Shown here one piece after another: positions 1-7,102 of a stretch of 48,704 nucleotides of DNA; the first letter of the stretch is position 1; every line of letters begins with the position of its first letter. Source of the DNA: Tolypothrix campylonemoides VB511288. GTDB lineage: Bacteria; Cyanobacteriota; Cyanobacteriia; Cyanobacteriales; Nostocaceae. The translations under genes were made by a program, and so were the position numbers. The notes beneath the pieces were generated by a model. That model was not told the DNA's origin, did no database searches, and saw only the letters and a program-made list of their open reading frames with translations. The stretch is taken from contig JXCB02000001.1 of assembly GCA_000828075.3 (NCBI GenBank), forward strand, positions 1,417,939 through 1,466,642, given 5' to 3'.

Positions 1-122
1 TGCCAATCCCTAATCCCCAATCCCTTGTTTGGCAACTAGCGACTGGGTACTAGGGACTGGGCAATACTCTTGCCAATCCCTAATCCCCAATCCCTAATCC
101 CCAATCCCTAATCCCCAATCCC
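1..122. repeat. 14-bp short tandem repeat
   Basis: The unit CCAATCCCTAATCC occurs once plus a partial copy near 3-25 and then about 3.6 times without interruption at 73-122. The two blocks are separated by a stretch containing GACTGGGTACTAGGGACTGG. A related run (CCCCAATCC..AATCCCCAATTCCC) recurs near 650-680. Long runs of such 7/14-mers are common between genes in filamentous cyanobacteria. There are no spacers between units, so this is not a CRISPR array. Confidence 0.85.
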
Positions 123-717
123 TTAGATCGTCTGAATTGACTCAAAAAACGCACTTCAAGTAGCCAGCCAATTGCTGTTGTAGAAGCTGCGTGCAGTTGT
201 AAACGGCGGTTTGCGACACCTGGACAACAAATGATAATGTGAAACAGGGGGTGAGAGGCTCGCCTCTCACCCCCTCTCTTTTTTGTGACTATTGTTATTA
301 CGTCAAAATTTTCTATATATAGACCTATTGACAAAATTTACTTTTTTACATATGAATAATAAACTCTGATTCGTATGCTTTTATTATTGTAAGGAAAAAT
401 GGAAATTGCGTACGAATAATTTTCTCAACTGGTCGCGCTTCGGAGTCCCCCACCATACGTACACGCGTTGGTGGGGGAAGAATGCCGCGCTGTTGTTTGG
501 GTACTGGGAGTACAGACGTCCTGCGTTGTAGAGACGTCCTGCGTTGTAGAGACGCCCTGCGTTAGCGCTCTCTATCGACTGGGGAAATGCTCCCGACTTG
601 AGGAGGGGCAATATTTCCCCGGACATAATTTTTCGTTTGATAACCATTACCCCAATCCGTAATCCCCAATTCCCAGTCCCCTTTACAAATATTATTTATA
701 TTGCGTACGAATCAAAA
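123..717. other. Intergenic region with no convincing gene
   Basis: About 600 bases precede the first gene. They hold a polypyrimidine/purine stretch near 243-282, an AT-rich segment at 290-420, a GC-rich segment at 425-620 with an 18-bp tandem repeat, and a 13-bp direct repeat (ATTGCGTACGAAT) at 405-417 and 700-712. A related inverted half-site, GATTCGTATGC, lies at 369-379. The short open frames here are repeat-derived and do not resemble proteins I recognise. Confidence 0.6.
514..563. repeat. 18-bp tandem repeat
   Basis: The unit AGACGTCCTGCGTTGTAG is present in about 2.8 copies (514-531, 532-549, 550-563, the last with one substitution). The core TTGTAGAGACG also appears in the mobile-like elements near 34739 and 39151, so this block is probably built from the same dispersed repeat family. 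Confidence 0.8.
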
Positions 718-1404
718 ATGCACACGCTAGAAAAACTTCTATCTGCCCTGGATGCCCTTAATACGGAACGAGCAGGAATCGCTCGTGAAGGTTGGTATTT
801 ACAAAACTGCTGGTTGGTGCAAGTGAAGCCGGGAGGCAATGCCCGAACTGATCGCAAATATTGGCAAGCTAGAAGCCGTCAAGCAATCTTTGATGGCAAG
901 ATGGTAAAACACTTGAAACCTAATGAAGTAGACGATTACAAAGCAGCGATCGCTCGTGGGCGGCAGTTAAAGGAGATTGACCGCCAGATTGAGAAGCTTC
1001 AGCAGCAGCTTGAGCAACTCACGGCAACAACTGACTCATCAAATGGTTCATTAGGGAGTTTATCAACACGGCATGAAACGAGAGTGCAAATTCCCATGCT
1101 TCCGACTGACACTCTTGAGCGATCGCCCTTCTTTGCCCAAAAAGTTTCTTCCACAAACCTTCTCCCCGAAGCTTCGCTTCCGGGCAACGAGGCAAAGCTT
1201 GGTTCGCCCAAAGCCCCCTCACTCGAAGGACAACCTCAAAGTACGGTGAGATTCACTGATTTGACTGAACAAGAGCGCCTGGTTAAGGAAGTCATTGCCA
1301 AAAGTCAAGCGTTGAGAGCTTCACTGCGGCACTCAGTCGCGGTTGGCAAACTGTTAGGGGCAAGGATTATTGATCTCAGAAGGGGACACCCCCACGATGA
1401 CTAA
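718..1404 (+). CDS. Uncharacterised coiled-coil protein
   Basis: This reads as a 228-residue protein of unknown function. I chose the ATG at 718 because the upstream part of the open frame is made of repeat sequence, whereas the protein-like sequence begins at MHTLEKLLSALDAL. Residues 1-85 look like a compact domain containing CWLVQVKPGG and KYWQARSRQAIF. Residues 75-105 (RGRQLKEIDRQIEKLQQQLE) are a clear amphipathic coiled-coil segment. Residues 105-190 are low-complexity and Ser/Pro-rich, and the C-terminus is basic. There is no signal peptide or membrane segment. It has a HIP1 site near 948, so it looks native to cyanobacteria. I do not recognise the family, and the neighbours do not suggest a role. 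Confidence 0.6.
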   Translation: MHTLEKLLSALDALNTERAGIAREGWYLQNCWLVQVKPGGNARTDRKYWQARSRQAIFDGKMVKHLKPNEVDDYKAAIARGRQLKEIDRQIEKLQQQLEQLTATTDSSNGSLGSLSTRHETRVQIPMLPTDTLERSPFFAQKVSSTNLLPEASLPGNEAKLGSPKAPSLEGQPQSTVRFTDLTEQERLVKEVIAKSQALRASLRHSVAVGKLLGARIIDLRRGHPHDD

Positions 1405-1660
1405 GCGGTAATACCGTTTCACTTTAAGGTTGATACAATTAGACAGCACAGGAGCAGGGGAGAAAAGATTTGTATCACCAATTTCGTGAAATGGCATAAC
1501 AGAAAGTCTCGTACTGCGTTGCAATAATTAAACTTTGTTAGGAGGAGGCGCACTCTTAGGCACGCCACCCGCTACGAATGAAAAAAACAATTCCCTCTCT
1601 CCCTCCCTCTCTCCCTCCCTCCCTCACTCCCTCAAGGTGTTTCTTGAGAGCTCGTTAACA
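1405..1660. other. Intergenic region with CCCTCCCT low-complexity tract
   Basis: The region between two convergent genes contains a pyrimidine tract of CCCTCCCTCTCT type at about 1589-1634. At 1646-1670 there is a short inverted repeat, GAGAGC..GCTCTC, overlapping the stop codon of the minus-strand permease gene. That stem is not followed by a U-rich run on the minus strand, so I do not call it a terminator. Confidence 0.5.
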
Positions 1661-2641
1661 TTAGGCTCTCTGGGCGATGCGCTGCTGGAAGATCACGACC
1701 AGAAGCAGGAAGCCGCCCCGGAGCACGAGCTGCCACCACGGGGTAATGGTTCCTTCGAGATTCAAAAGGTTGTACATCATTCCCAGCAGAAGAACACCAG
1801 CAAGCGTCGGAAACACGCTCCCCTGACCCCCTCCGAGAAACGTTCCTCCCATGACAGCAGCAGCGATCGCATCCGTCTCCCAGCCAAAGGCAGCCACAGG
1901 CTGACCCGCCCCTAGACGACCCGCGAGAACAACACCGGCAAACCCTGAAAGCAGACCGCTTATCGTGTAGGCAGTAACTTTTACCTGATCGGGGCTGACG
2001 CCCATGAGCCGGGAAGCCTCCTCGTTGTCGCCGACAGCGAATATGTGCAACCCTAATCGGCTCTTGTGCAGCATGAACCAGGCTGCGAAATACAACAGCG
2101 CAACCATAAGCACGGGGACAGGGACAGGACCAATGAACCCCCTGCCCAGCCAAACAAGTCCCGAGGCTGCCGATGATACAGCAATCGACTTCTCCTCGGT
2201 GAGCGAGAGCGCAAGTCCGCGTGCAGCGCTTGCGGTGAATAACGTAACAACGAACGGCTGGAGCCTGGCGCGGGACACGAAAAGACCGTTTACCACACCG
2301 AACAAGGTGGTGCTTGCAATGCCGCCGACGATTGCCATGAGGCTTCCCTGAGGAGCGAGCATTGCTGCGACGACGCCGCCTAGAGCAACAAGAGCACCCA
2401 CGGAGAGATCAATTCCCCCGCTCAGGATTACGACGGTCATGCCCAGAGCCACGATTGCGAGCATGCTGTTCTGTCGCATGATATTCATGAGGTTAAGAGG
2501 CGTGAGGAAGGTTTCATAACGAAACGATGCGAACACAGCCAAACTAAACAACAAAAGCAGCACGCCCTGCGAGGTGAGGAGTCTCGCAAGACGCCTCAAG
2601 ATTTGCATAAGCGCAAGTGCAAAAGACCTTGTGGCAGTCAT
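1661..2641 (-). CDS. yjfF: Sugar ABC transporter permease, YjfF-like
   Basis: This is a 326-residue inner-membrane permease of the BPD_transp_2 (ribose/galactofuranose) family. It has about eight to ten hydrophobic segments and the family signature VILSGGIDLSVGALVAL near residues 70-90. The C-terminal NLEGTITPWWQLVLRG resembles E. coli YjfF rather than RbsC. The start is well supported: TAAGGAGGT lies 10 bases before the ATG, inside the last codons of the upstream permease gene (6-bp gap), which implies translational coupling. It is the last gene of the four-gene importer operon and would form a heterodimeric channel with the neighbouring permease. It is more GC-rich than the flanking DNA, with a strong proteobacterial-style ribosome site. 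A HIP1 site at about 1863 suggests some residence in a cyanobacterial genome. Confidence 0.85.
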   Translation of the reverse strand: MTATRSFALALMQILRRLARLLTSQGVLLLLFSLAVFASFRYETFLTPLNLMNIMRQNSMLAIVALGMTVVILSGGIDLSVGALVALGGVVAAMLAPQGSLMAIVGGIASTTLFGVVNGLFVSRARLQPFVVTLFTASAARGLALSLTEEKSIAVSSAASGLVWLGRGFIGPVPVPVLMVALLYFAAWFMLHKSRLGLHIFAVGDNEEASRLMGVSPDQVKVTAYTISGLLSGFAGVVLAGRLGAGQPVAAFGWETDAIAAAVMGGTFLGGGQGSVFPTLAGVLLLGMMYNLLNLEGTITPWWQLVLRGGFLLLVVIFQQRIAQRA

Positions 2642-2647
2642 GACGCG

Positions 2648-3616
2648 TTAGACCTCCTTAGGACGTTGCAGAAAAACGGCGAAAAGAATTATTATAGATT
2701 TCAAAACCAATGACCAGGTGAACGGAATGAGGAGCATATTGAAGCTCGTGGAAATCACCTGCATGATCAAGGCTCCCACAACAGTTCCGAGTATATTTGC
2801 GCGCCCACCGGAAAAAGGCGTGCCGCCAACAACAACAGCGGCGATCGCATCGAATTCTGCGTTGACACCGACTTTGCTAGGATCGCCCATGGTGAGCCTC
2901 GCCGTCTCGATAAGTCCGGCTAGCCCAGCAAGCAGGGCACTAATTATATAGACGATGTATTTCACACGCTCCGCACGGATGCCTGCAAGCCGTGCAGCCT
3001 GCTCGTTGCCACCGACTGCAACGATATGACGCCCGAAAAGCGTAGAGCGGATACAGAAGAAGGCTCCCGCAATGACGACGAGCGCAATCACAACCTGAAT
3101 CGGGATAGACCCGAAATACCCCTTTCCAAGTGCTTCAAACGTGGGATGGGCAAAGGGAACGAGCTGACCGTCACCAACCACCTGAGCGACCCCACGCCAC
3201 ATGATCAAAGCCGCCAGGGTAGTGATTAGGGGATCAAGTTTCAGACGTGAGATGAGAAAGCCGTTGAGAAGACCAATCAACAGAGCGCTCCCCAAAGCGG
3301 TCGAGATGGCGATCAGAGTCCCATGATTGATAAGCAATGCGACAATGACTGAAACCAATGCCATAGTGGAGCCGACCGTGAGGTCGATGCCACGTGAGGC
3401 AATGGCGAACGTCATCCCGACGGCAATGATCGTCGTCGTAGACACTTGGAGCAACATATTCAGGGTGTTGCTAACTGTAGCGAAACGCGGAGTAAAGATG
3501 GCGTTCGCAACATAGAGAATGAGGAGCGCCGCAGGTGCGCCAAAGTTTGGGTTCCACAAGGTTCCCCAACCCGGACGGCGCTTTTTGCTATTCATTTGCG
3601 TCTTGCTCTGTTTCAT
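2648..3616 (-). CDS. ytfT: Sugar ABC transporter permease, YtfT-like
   Basis: This 322-residue membrane permease is from the same family as its downstream neighbour but is clearly a separate paralogue. It has a short basic N-terminus (KQSKTQMNSKKRR), then multiple transmembrane helices, with the family motif ASRGIDLTVGSTMALV near residues 75-90 and a late VVGGTPFSGGRANILGT loop that couples to the ATPase. Two different permeases after one ATPase, in this order, match ytfR-ytfT-yjfF rather than the single-permease rbs operon. The gene is separated from the upstream ATPase gene by an inserted repeat element (3625-3845), which is unusual inside an operon. Substrate specificity (furanose sugar) is inferred from the binding protein. 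Confidence 0.85.
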   Translation of the reverse strand: MKQSKTQMNSKKRRPGWGTLWNPNFGAPAALLILYVANAIFTPRFATVSNTLNMLLQVSTTTIIAVGMTFAIASRGIDLTVGSTMALVSVIVALLINHGTLIAISTALGSALLIGLLNGFLISRLKLDPLITTLAALIMWRGVAQVVGDGQLVPFAHPTFEALGKGYFGSIPIQVVIALVVIAGAFFCIRSTLFGRHIVAVGGNEQAARLAGIRAERVKYIVYIISALLAGLAGLIETARLTMGDPSKVGVNAEFDAIAAVVVGGTPFSGGRANILGTVVGALIMQVISTSFNMLLIPFTWSLVLKSIIILFAVFLQRPKEV

Positions 3617-3624
3617 ACTGCTGA

Positions 3625-3845
3625 TTGACTGACAAATCTTTTCCCCTCATCCCCCAACCCCTTCTCCCACCAAGGGATTCGGGGAGCCGGAGCTAAATTC
3701 GCCTTTGAAGCCTTGGGCGTCGGTGATGTAGAAGTGTTTGTTCTAGCAAGGGATTCGGGGAGCCGGAGCTAAATTCGCGTTTGAAGCCCCTCTCCCACTC
3801 CGGGAGAGGGGTTGGGGTGAGGGCAGTTCGAGTTTTGTCAGTCAA
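3625..3845. repeat. Inverted-repeat element inside the transporter operon
   Basis: A perfect 12-bp terminal inverted repeat, TTGACTGACAAA at 3625-3636 and its complement at 3834-3845, brackets 221 bp. Inside, a 42-bp direct repeat (containing GGATTCGGGGAGCCGGAGCT) occurs at 3671-3712 and 3747-3788. A CCCCTCTCCC / GGGAGAGGGG palindrome ends the element. The right end overlaps the last residues and the TGA stop of the ATPase gene. A related CCCTCAcCCC...GGGGTGAGGG core occurs in the element at 34543-34715. It looks like a non-autonomous mobile repeat, with no coding capacity. Confidence 0.7.
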
Positions 3846-5397
3846 CCAGTTCATACTGTCCACCGACGGCTTCCCTACGCTCTGCGCCTTCCGCCATGGC
3901 ATGCAGAATTGCCTTTATGTTCTTCTGCTCGCCACTGAGTTCCGCGACTGACCGGCCGTCACGCAGGACGACGACACGCTGTGAGCCTTCAACGAGCTCT
4001 TCCACTTCCGATGAAATCATGAGAACCCCCAGCCCTTGCTCCGCCAGTTCGGCGATGAGCCGTTGGATCTCGCTTTTTGCACCAACGTCGATACCGCGAG
4101 TCGGCTCGTCGAGCAGAAGAAGTTTCGTATTCTTGCACAGCCATCGCGCGAGAAGAACCTTCTGCTGATTGCCGCCCGAGAGTTCGTGGATCTTCTGCTC
4201 AGCGCTAGCACGGATGCCAAGACGCTGCATGAAACGCTTAACGAGCTCGCCTTGTCGTTTCCTGGAAACGATGCCCCATTGCGTCAGGGCTGGTAGGGCG
4301 GCGAGCGTAAGGTTTTCGCGCACCGAAAGCTCAGGGATGATGCCGTCCGCCTTGCGGTCTTCTGAGAGAAAAGCCATCCCCGCGTCGATGGCGTCATGGG
4401 GATCACGCACTTCGAGAAGGTTACCTTCGAGTTTTACGGTTCCACCGTCAATTGGTTGAGATCCAAACAGAGCGCGCGCCGTTTCGCTGCGACCAGAGCC
4501 GAGCAAACCCGCAAGCCCAACGATTTCGCCATGTCGCACTTCAATTGAGACGCCGTTGAGTCGGTTCTGATATTTGAGACCTTCCGCCTGCAGCAGCACT
4601 GGCTGACCTGCCACGTTTTGCGGTCGTTTTGCAAACGCCGTGACTCCTTTGCTCACCTCCCTTGGTTTGCGCCCCAGCATATGACAGACGAGATCCAGGC
4701 GATTGAGCGTAGCCAGCGACTGCGTCACGATGTTGCGCCCATCACGCAGGACTGTCACGCGATCGCACACGGCGTACAGTTCTTCAAAACGGTGGCTGAC
4801 GTAAACCATGGACGTCCCTTCCGACTTGAGTCTACGCATGACCTCAAAAAGAACAGAAACTTCGGTTTCCGTAAGCGAACTTGTGGGTTCATCGAGGATG
4901 AGCACCTGCGCGCCAAAGGATATTGCACGTGCGATCGCCACCATCTGGCGATGGGCAATATTGAGCGAACCAACCACCGAGCGCGGGTCGATATGCAACC
5001 CTAAGCGCTCCAGGATCTCAGCCGCCCTGGTGTTCATACGCCGTTTGTCAATGATGCCGAGGCGATGCGGCTCCCTGCCAAGAAAAATATTCTCGGCAAC
5101 GGTTCGGTAATCTACGAGCTGGATCTCCTGGTAGACGGCTACGATGCCTACCGCCTGCGCTTCGGTCGGATTCTGGAATGCAACGCGCTTCTGGTCGTAC
5201 TCTATGACGCCCGAGTCCCGTCGATACGCTCCCGTCATGATCTTGATCAGCGTCGATTTGCCAGCGCCGTTTTCACCGACCAGCGCATGAATTTCGCCCG
5301 CTTTTAGCTCGAAATCGACGCCCAAGAGCGCTGGCACACCGGAAAAACTTTTCTTTATGTCCGTCATGCGCAGGACAGTTCGAGTCGCCTGGTTCAT
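3838..5397 (-). CDS. ytfR: Sugar ABC transporter ATP-binding protein, YtfR-like
   Basis: This 519-residue cytoplasmic ATPase has two nucleotide-binding domains, as in RbsA/YtfR/MglA. NBD1 has Walker A GENGAGKST (about residue 42), Walker B VLILDEPTSSL and switch His in VYVSHRF. Its signature is atypical (LNIAHRQMV instead of LSGGQ), which is normal for this family's first domain. NBD2 (from about residue 270) has the degenerate Walker A GLLGSGRSE usual for RbsA-type proteins, but a canonical LSGGNQQKV signature and LLLLDEPTRGIDVG. The start codon ATG gives the expected length. The 150-bp gap to the binding-protein gene contains a 12-bp sequence, TGATAGCCCATA, repeated at 5420-5431 and 5434-5445. 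The last few residues are encoded by DNA that is part of an inserted inverted-repeat element. Confidence 0.9.
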   Translation of the reverse strand: MNQATRTVLRMTDIKKSFSGVPALLGVDFELKAGEIHALVGENGAGKSTLIKIMTGAYRRDSGVIEYDQKRVAFQNPTEAQAVGIVAVYQEIQLVDYRTVAENIFLGREPHRLGIIDKRRMNTRAAEILERLGLHIDPRSVVGSLNIAHRQMVAIARAISFGAQVLILDEPTSSLTETEVSVLFEVMRRLKSEGTSMVYVSHRFEELYAVCDRVTVLRDGRNIVTQSLATLNRLDLVCHMLGRKPREVSKGVTAFAKRPQNVAGQPVLLQAEGLKYQNRLNGVSIEVRHGEIVGLAGLLGSGRSETARALFGSQPIDGGTVKLEGNLLEVRDPHDAIDAGMAFLSEDRKADGIIPELSVRENLTLAALPALTQWGIVSRKRQGELVKRFMQRLGIRASAEQKIHELSGGNQQKVLLARWLCKNTKLLLLDEPTRGIDVGAKSEIQRLIAELAEQGLGVLMISSEVEELVEGSQRVVVLRDGRSVAELSGEQKNIKAILHAMAEGAERREAVGGQYELVD

Positions 5398-5547
5398 CGG
5401 TCTTACCTAGTTTTTATTTTGATAGCCCATATCTGATAGCCCATAGTGGAGATCCTTGACGGGAGCACCATAGTCATCCTCTTTGTTCATCATCGAGGCT
5501 CAGGATAGTTACTGGCTATCTTTTCTTTATTTTAGGACAGGAACTAC

Positions 5548-6558
5548 CTAGTATGCTTCATGCACGAAATCCTTGGCGTTGGTCACGTCGAAGAGTCTGT
5601 CCTTGAGAATGATTTTAGGAGGAATTTTCTCGCCCGCAAAATACTTCTCCATCGTGGCGAAAACAAGTGGGCCAAAACGCGGGTTTGACTCCACACTCAC
5701 GCCAAGCTCACCACGGATAATGGCCTCAAGCGCGGCTTTCTGACCATCAATTGAACCAACCATTACATCCTTGCCGGGCTTCATGCCATAGGACTTGAGA
5801 GCCTGAATAGCACCCAATGCCATTTCGTCGTTGTGAGCATACACTGCGGTGATGTCGGAACCCTTCGCCTGGATGATGTTTTCCATTACGCGCTGAGCCG
5901 CAGCCCGCGAAAAATCTGCCGTCTGCGTGGCGATGATCTTCATGTTGGGATAACTGCCGATGGCGTCGCGAAACCCCTTAGCGCGATCAATTGCCACCGA
6001 CGAACCTGCCGTTCCGGTAAGCTCCACAATTGACGCCTTGCCGTCGGTCGCCTGAGTCAGCCATTCGCCAACGCGGCGACCTTGCGCGATGAAATCTGAC
6101 CCGATAAAGCTGACGAAGTGCTCGCCTGGTCTTCCTGCAGCTTCACGGTCAATGAGAAACACCGGTATTTTTGCCGCTCTCGCCGCTTCGAGAGCAGGCG
6201 TGAGACCCTCATACTCGCGTGGCACGAGGAATATGGCATCGACTTGCCGTGCGATCAGATCCTCAATGTCGGCGAACTGCTTCGACGTCTGCCCTTGGGC
6301 GTCCGTCATCAGGAAATCGTAAGTTTCCTTACGCTTGGCGGCTTCGTCCTTGATACTATTCGTTTCGGCGACGCGCCACGAGCCGATGTTCTCCGTCTGC
6401 GAAAATCCGACAATCTTTTTCGTTTTCTCGCGCATACAGCCGGACAGCGAGAAAGCCGCGACGGTAATCGCAACGTAGGCGCTCACTACCAAGAATCTTG
6501 AGATATAAACTCGGACACCTGAGCATCCAACATAGGTTTGATTCTTCGCCCGCCCCAT
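5548..6558 (-). CDS. ytfQ: Sugar-binding lipoprotein of ABC importer, YtfQ-like
   Basis: This is a 336-residue periplasmic-binding protein (type I, Peripla_BP_4). I start it at the ATG at 6558 because AGGAG sits 6 bases upstream; a longer frame begins with TTG at 6612. The N-terminus is hydrophobic and ends in a lipobox, SLSGC, with Cys at about residue 41, so it is predicted to be a lipid-anchored protein rather than a free periplasmic one. The mature part closely follows E. coli YtfQ: VGFSQTENIGSWRVAETN, TAGSSVAIDRAKGFRDAI, VYAHNDEMALGAIQALK and MVGSIDGQKAALEAI. YtfQ binds galactofuranose, so a furanose sugar is the best guess for substrate. It is the first gene of the minus-strand importer operon. 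Confidence 0.88.
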   Translation of the reverse strand: MGRAKNQTYVGCSGVRVYISRFLVVSAYVAITVAAFSLSGCMREKTKKIVGFSQTENIGSWRVAETNSIKDEAAKRKETYDFLMTDAQGQTSKQFADIEDLIARQVDAIFLVPREYEGLTPALEAARAAKIPVFLIDREAAGRPGEHFVSFIGSDFIAQGRRVGEWLTQATDGKASIVELTGTAGSSVAIDRAKGFRDAIGSYPNMKIIATQTADFSRAAAQRVMENIIQAKGSDITAVYAHNDEMALGAIQALKSYGMKPGKDVMVGSIDGQKAALEAIIRGELGVSVESNPRFGPLVFATMEKYFAGEKIPPKIILKDRLFDVTNAKDFVHEAY

Positions 6559-7102
6559 CAGATCTCCTATCCATCGTGTATCTTGCGCTACTTTGAGCTT
6601 AGCTCGAAACAAAGACTATTTGGAATCGTCGAAATGATTACAACCAATCCTTGCCTTCTCTGCCCTTATCAGGCAAAGGCAGTTGACCCTGTTATCTATT
6701 TTATAGGGTTTATGAGGCAACGCTAAATGATGCGATCGCCTACCGAAAAGGTTGATTTCTCGTTCCGGTGAGGGGTGTTACCCCTGAATCGCCAGCAGTA
6801 TCCTACTAGGGAAGGGGGCTAGGGGGTTAGGTTTTTCATGGATTTTTCCACATGGCGTGAAAAGTCAACCCCTTCGCTTAATTCAAAATTCATCTCTGTA
6901 CGGCATTGAAGACCTCGTAAGCCATTTTTTGCGTAAATGGTATCCAATCAGCCCCCCAAATGTCTTTCTGCTTGCTGCCATCTTTCAGTAATTTGGTCTG
7001 AAAGCATTTGTGTCCAAGTCCTACATAATTCAGGAATTATTGAATACCATGCACAATGATTATCATTATATTTGACGGGATGTTCTATTTTTTGGAAGTC
7101 CC
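6559..7102. other. Intergenic region between importer and regulator genes
   Basis: About 540 bases hold no convincing gene. The segment holds a HIP1 site near 6725, the upstream region (presumed promoter side) of the minus-strand importer and the downstream side of the response-regulator gene. I could not identify a clear promoter or a strong terminator. Confidence 0.5.

Noticed and set aside
1-122. Regular repeats at the window start as a CRISPR array
   Set aside because: The units are 14 bp, directly abutting and without unique spacers, so this is a simple tandem repeat.
1646-1670. GAGAGC/GCTCTC stem as terminator of the importer operon
   Set aside because: The stem is short and is not followed by a T-run on the minus strand.
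1632-2153. 173-codon frame overlapping the permease gene
   Set aside because: It is a shifted-frame shadow in GC-rich DNA, rich in Cys, Arg and Ser, while the permease frame shows clear family motifs.
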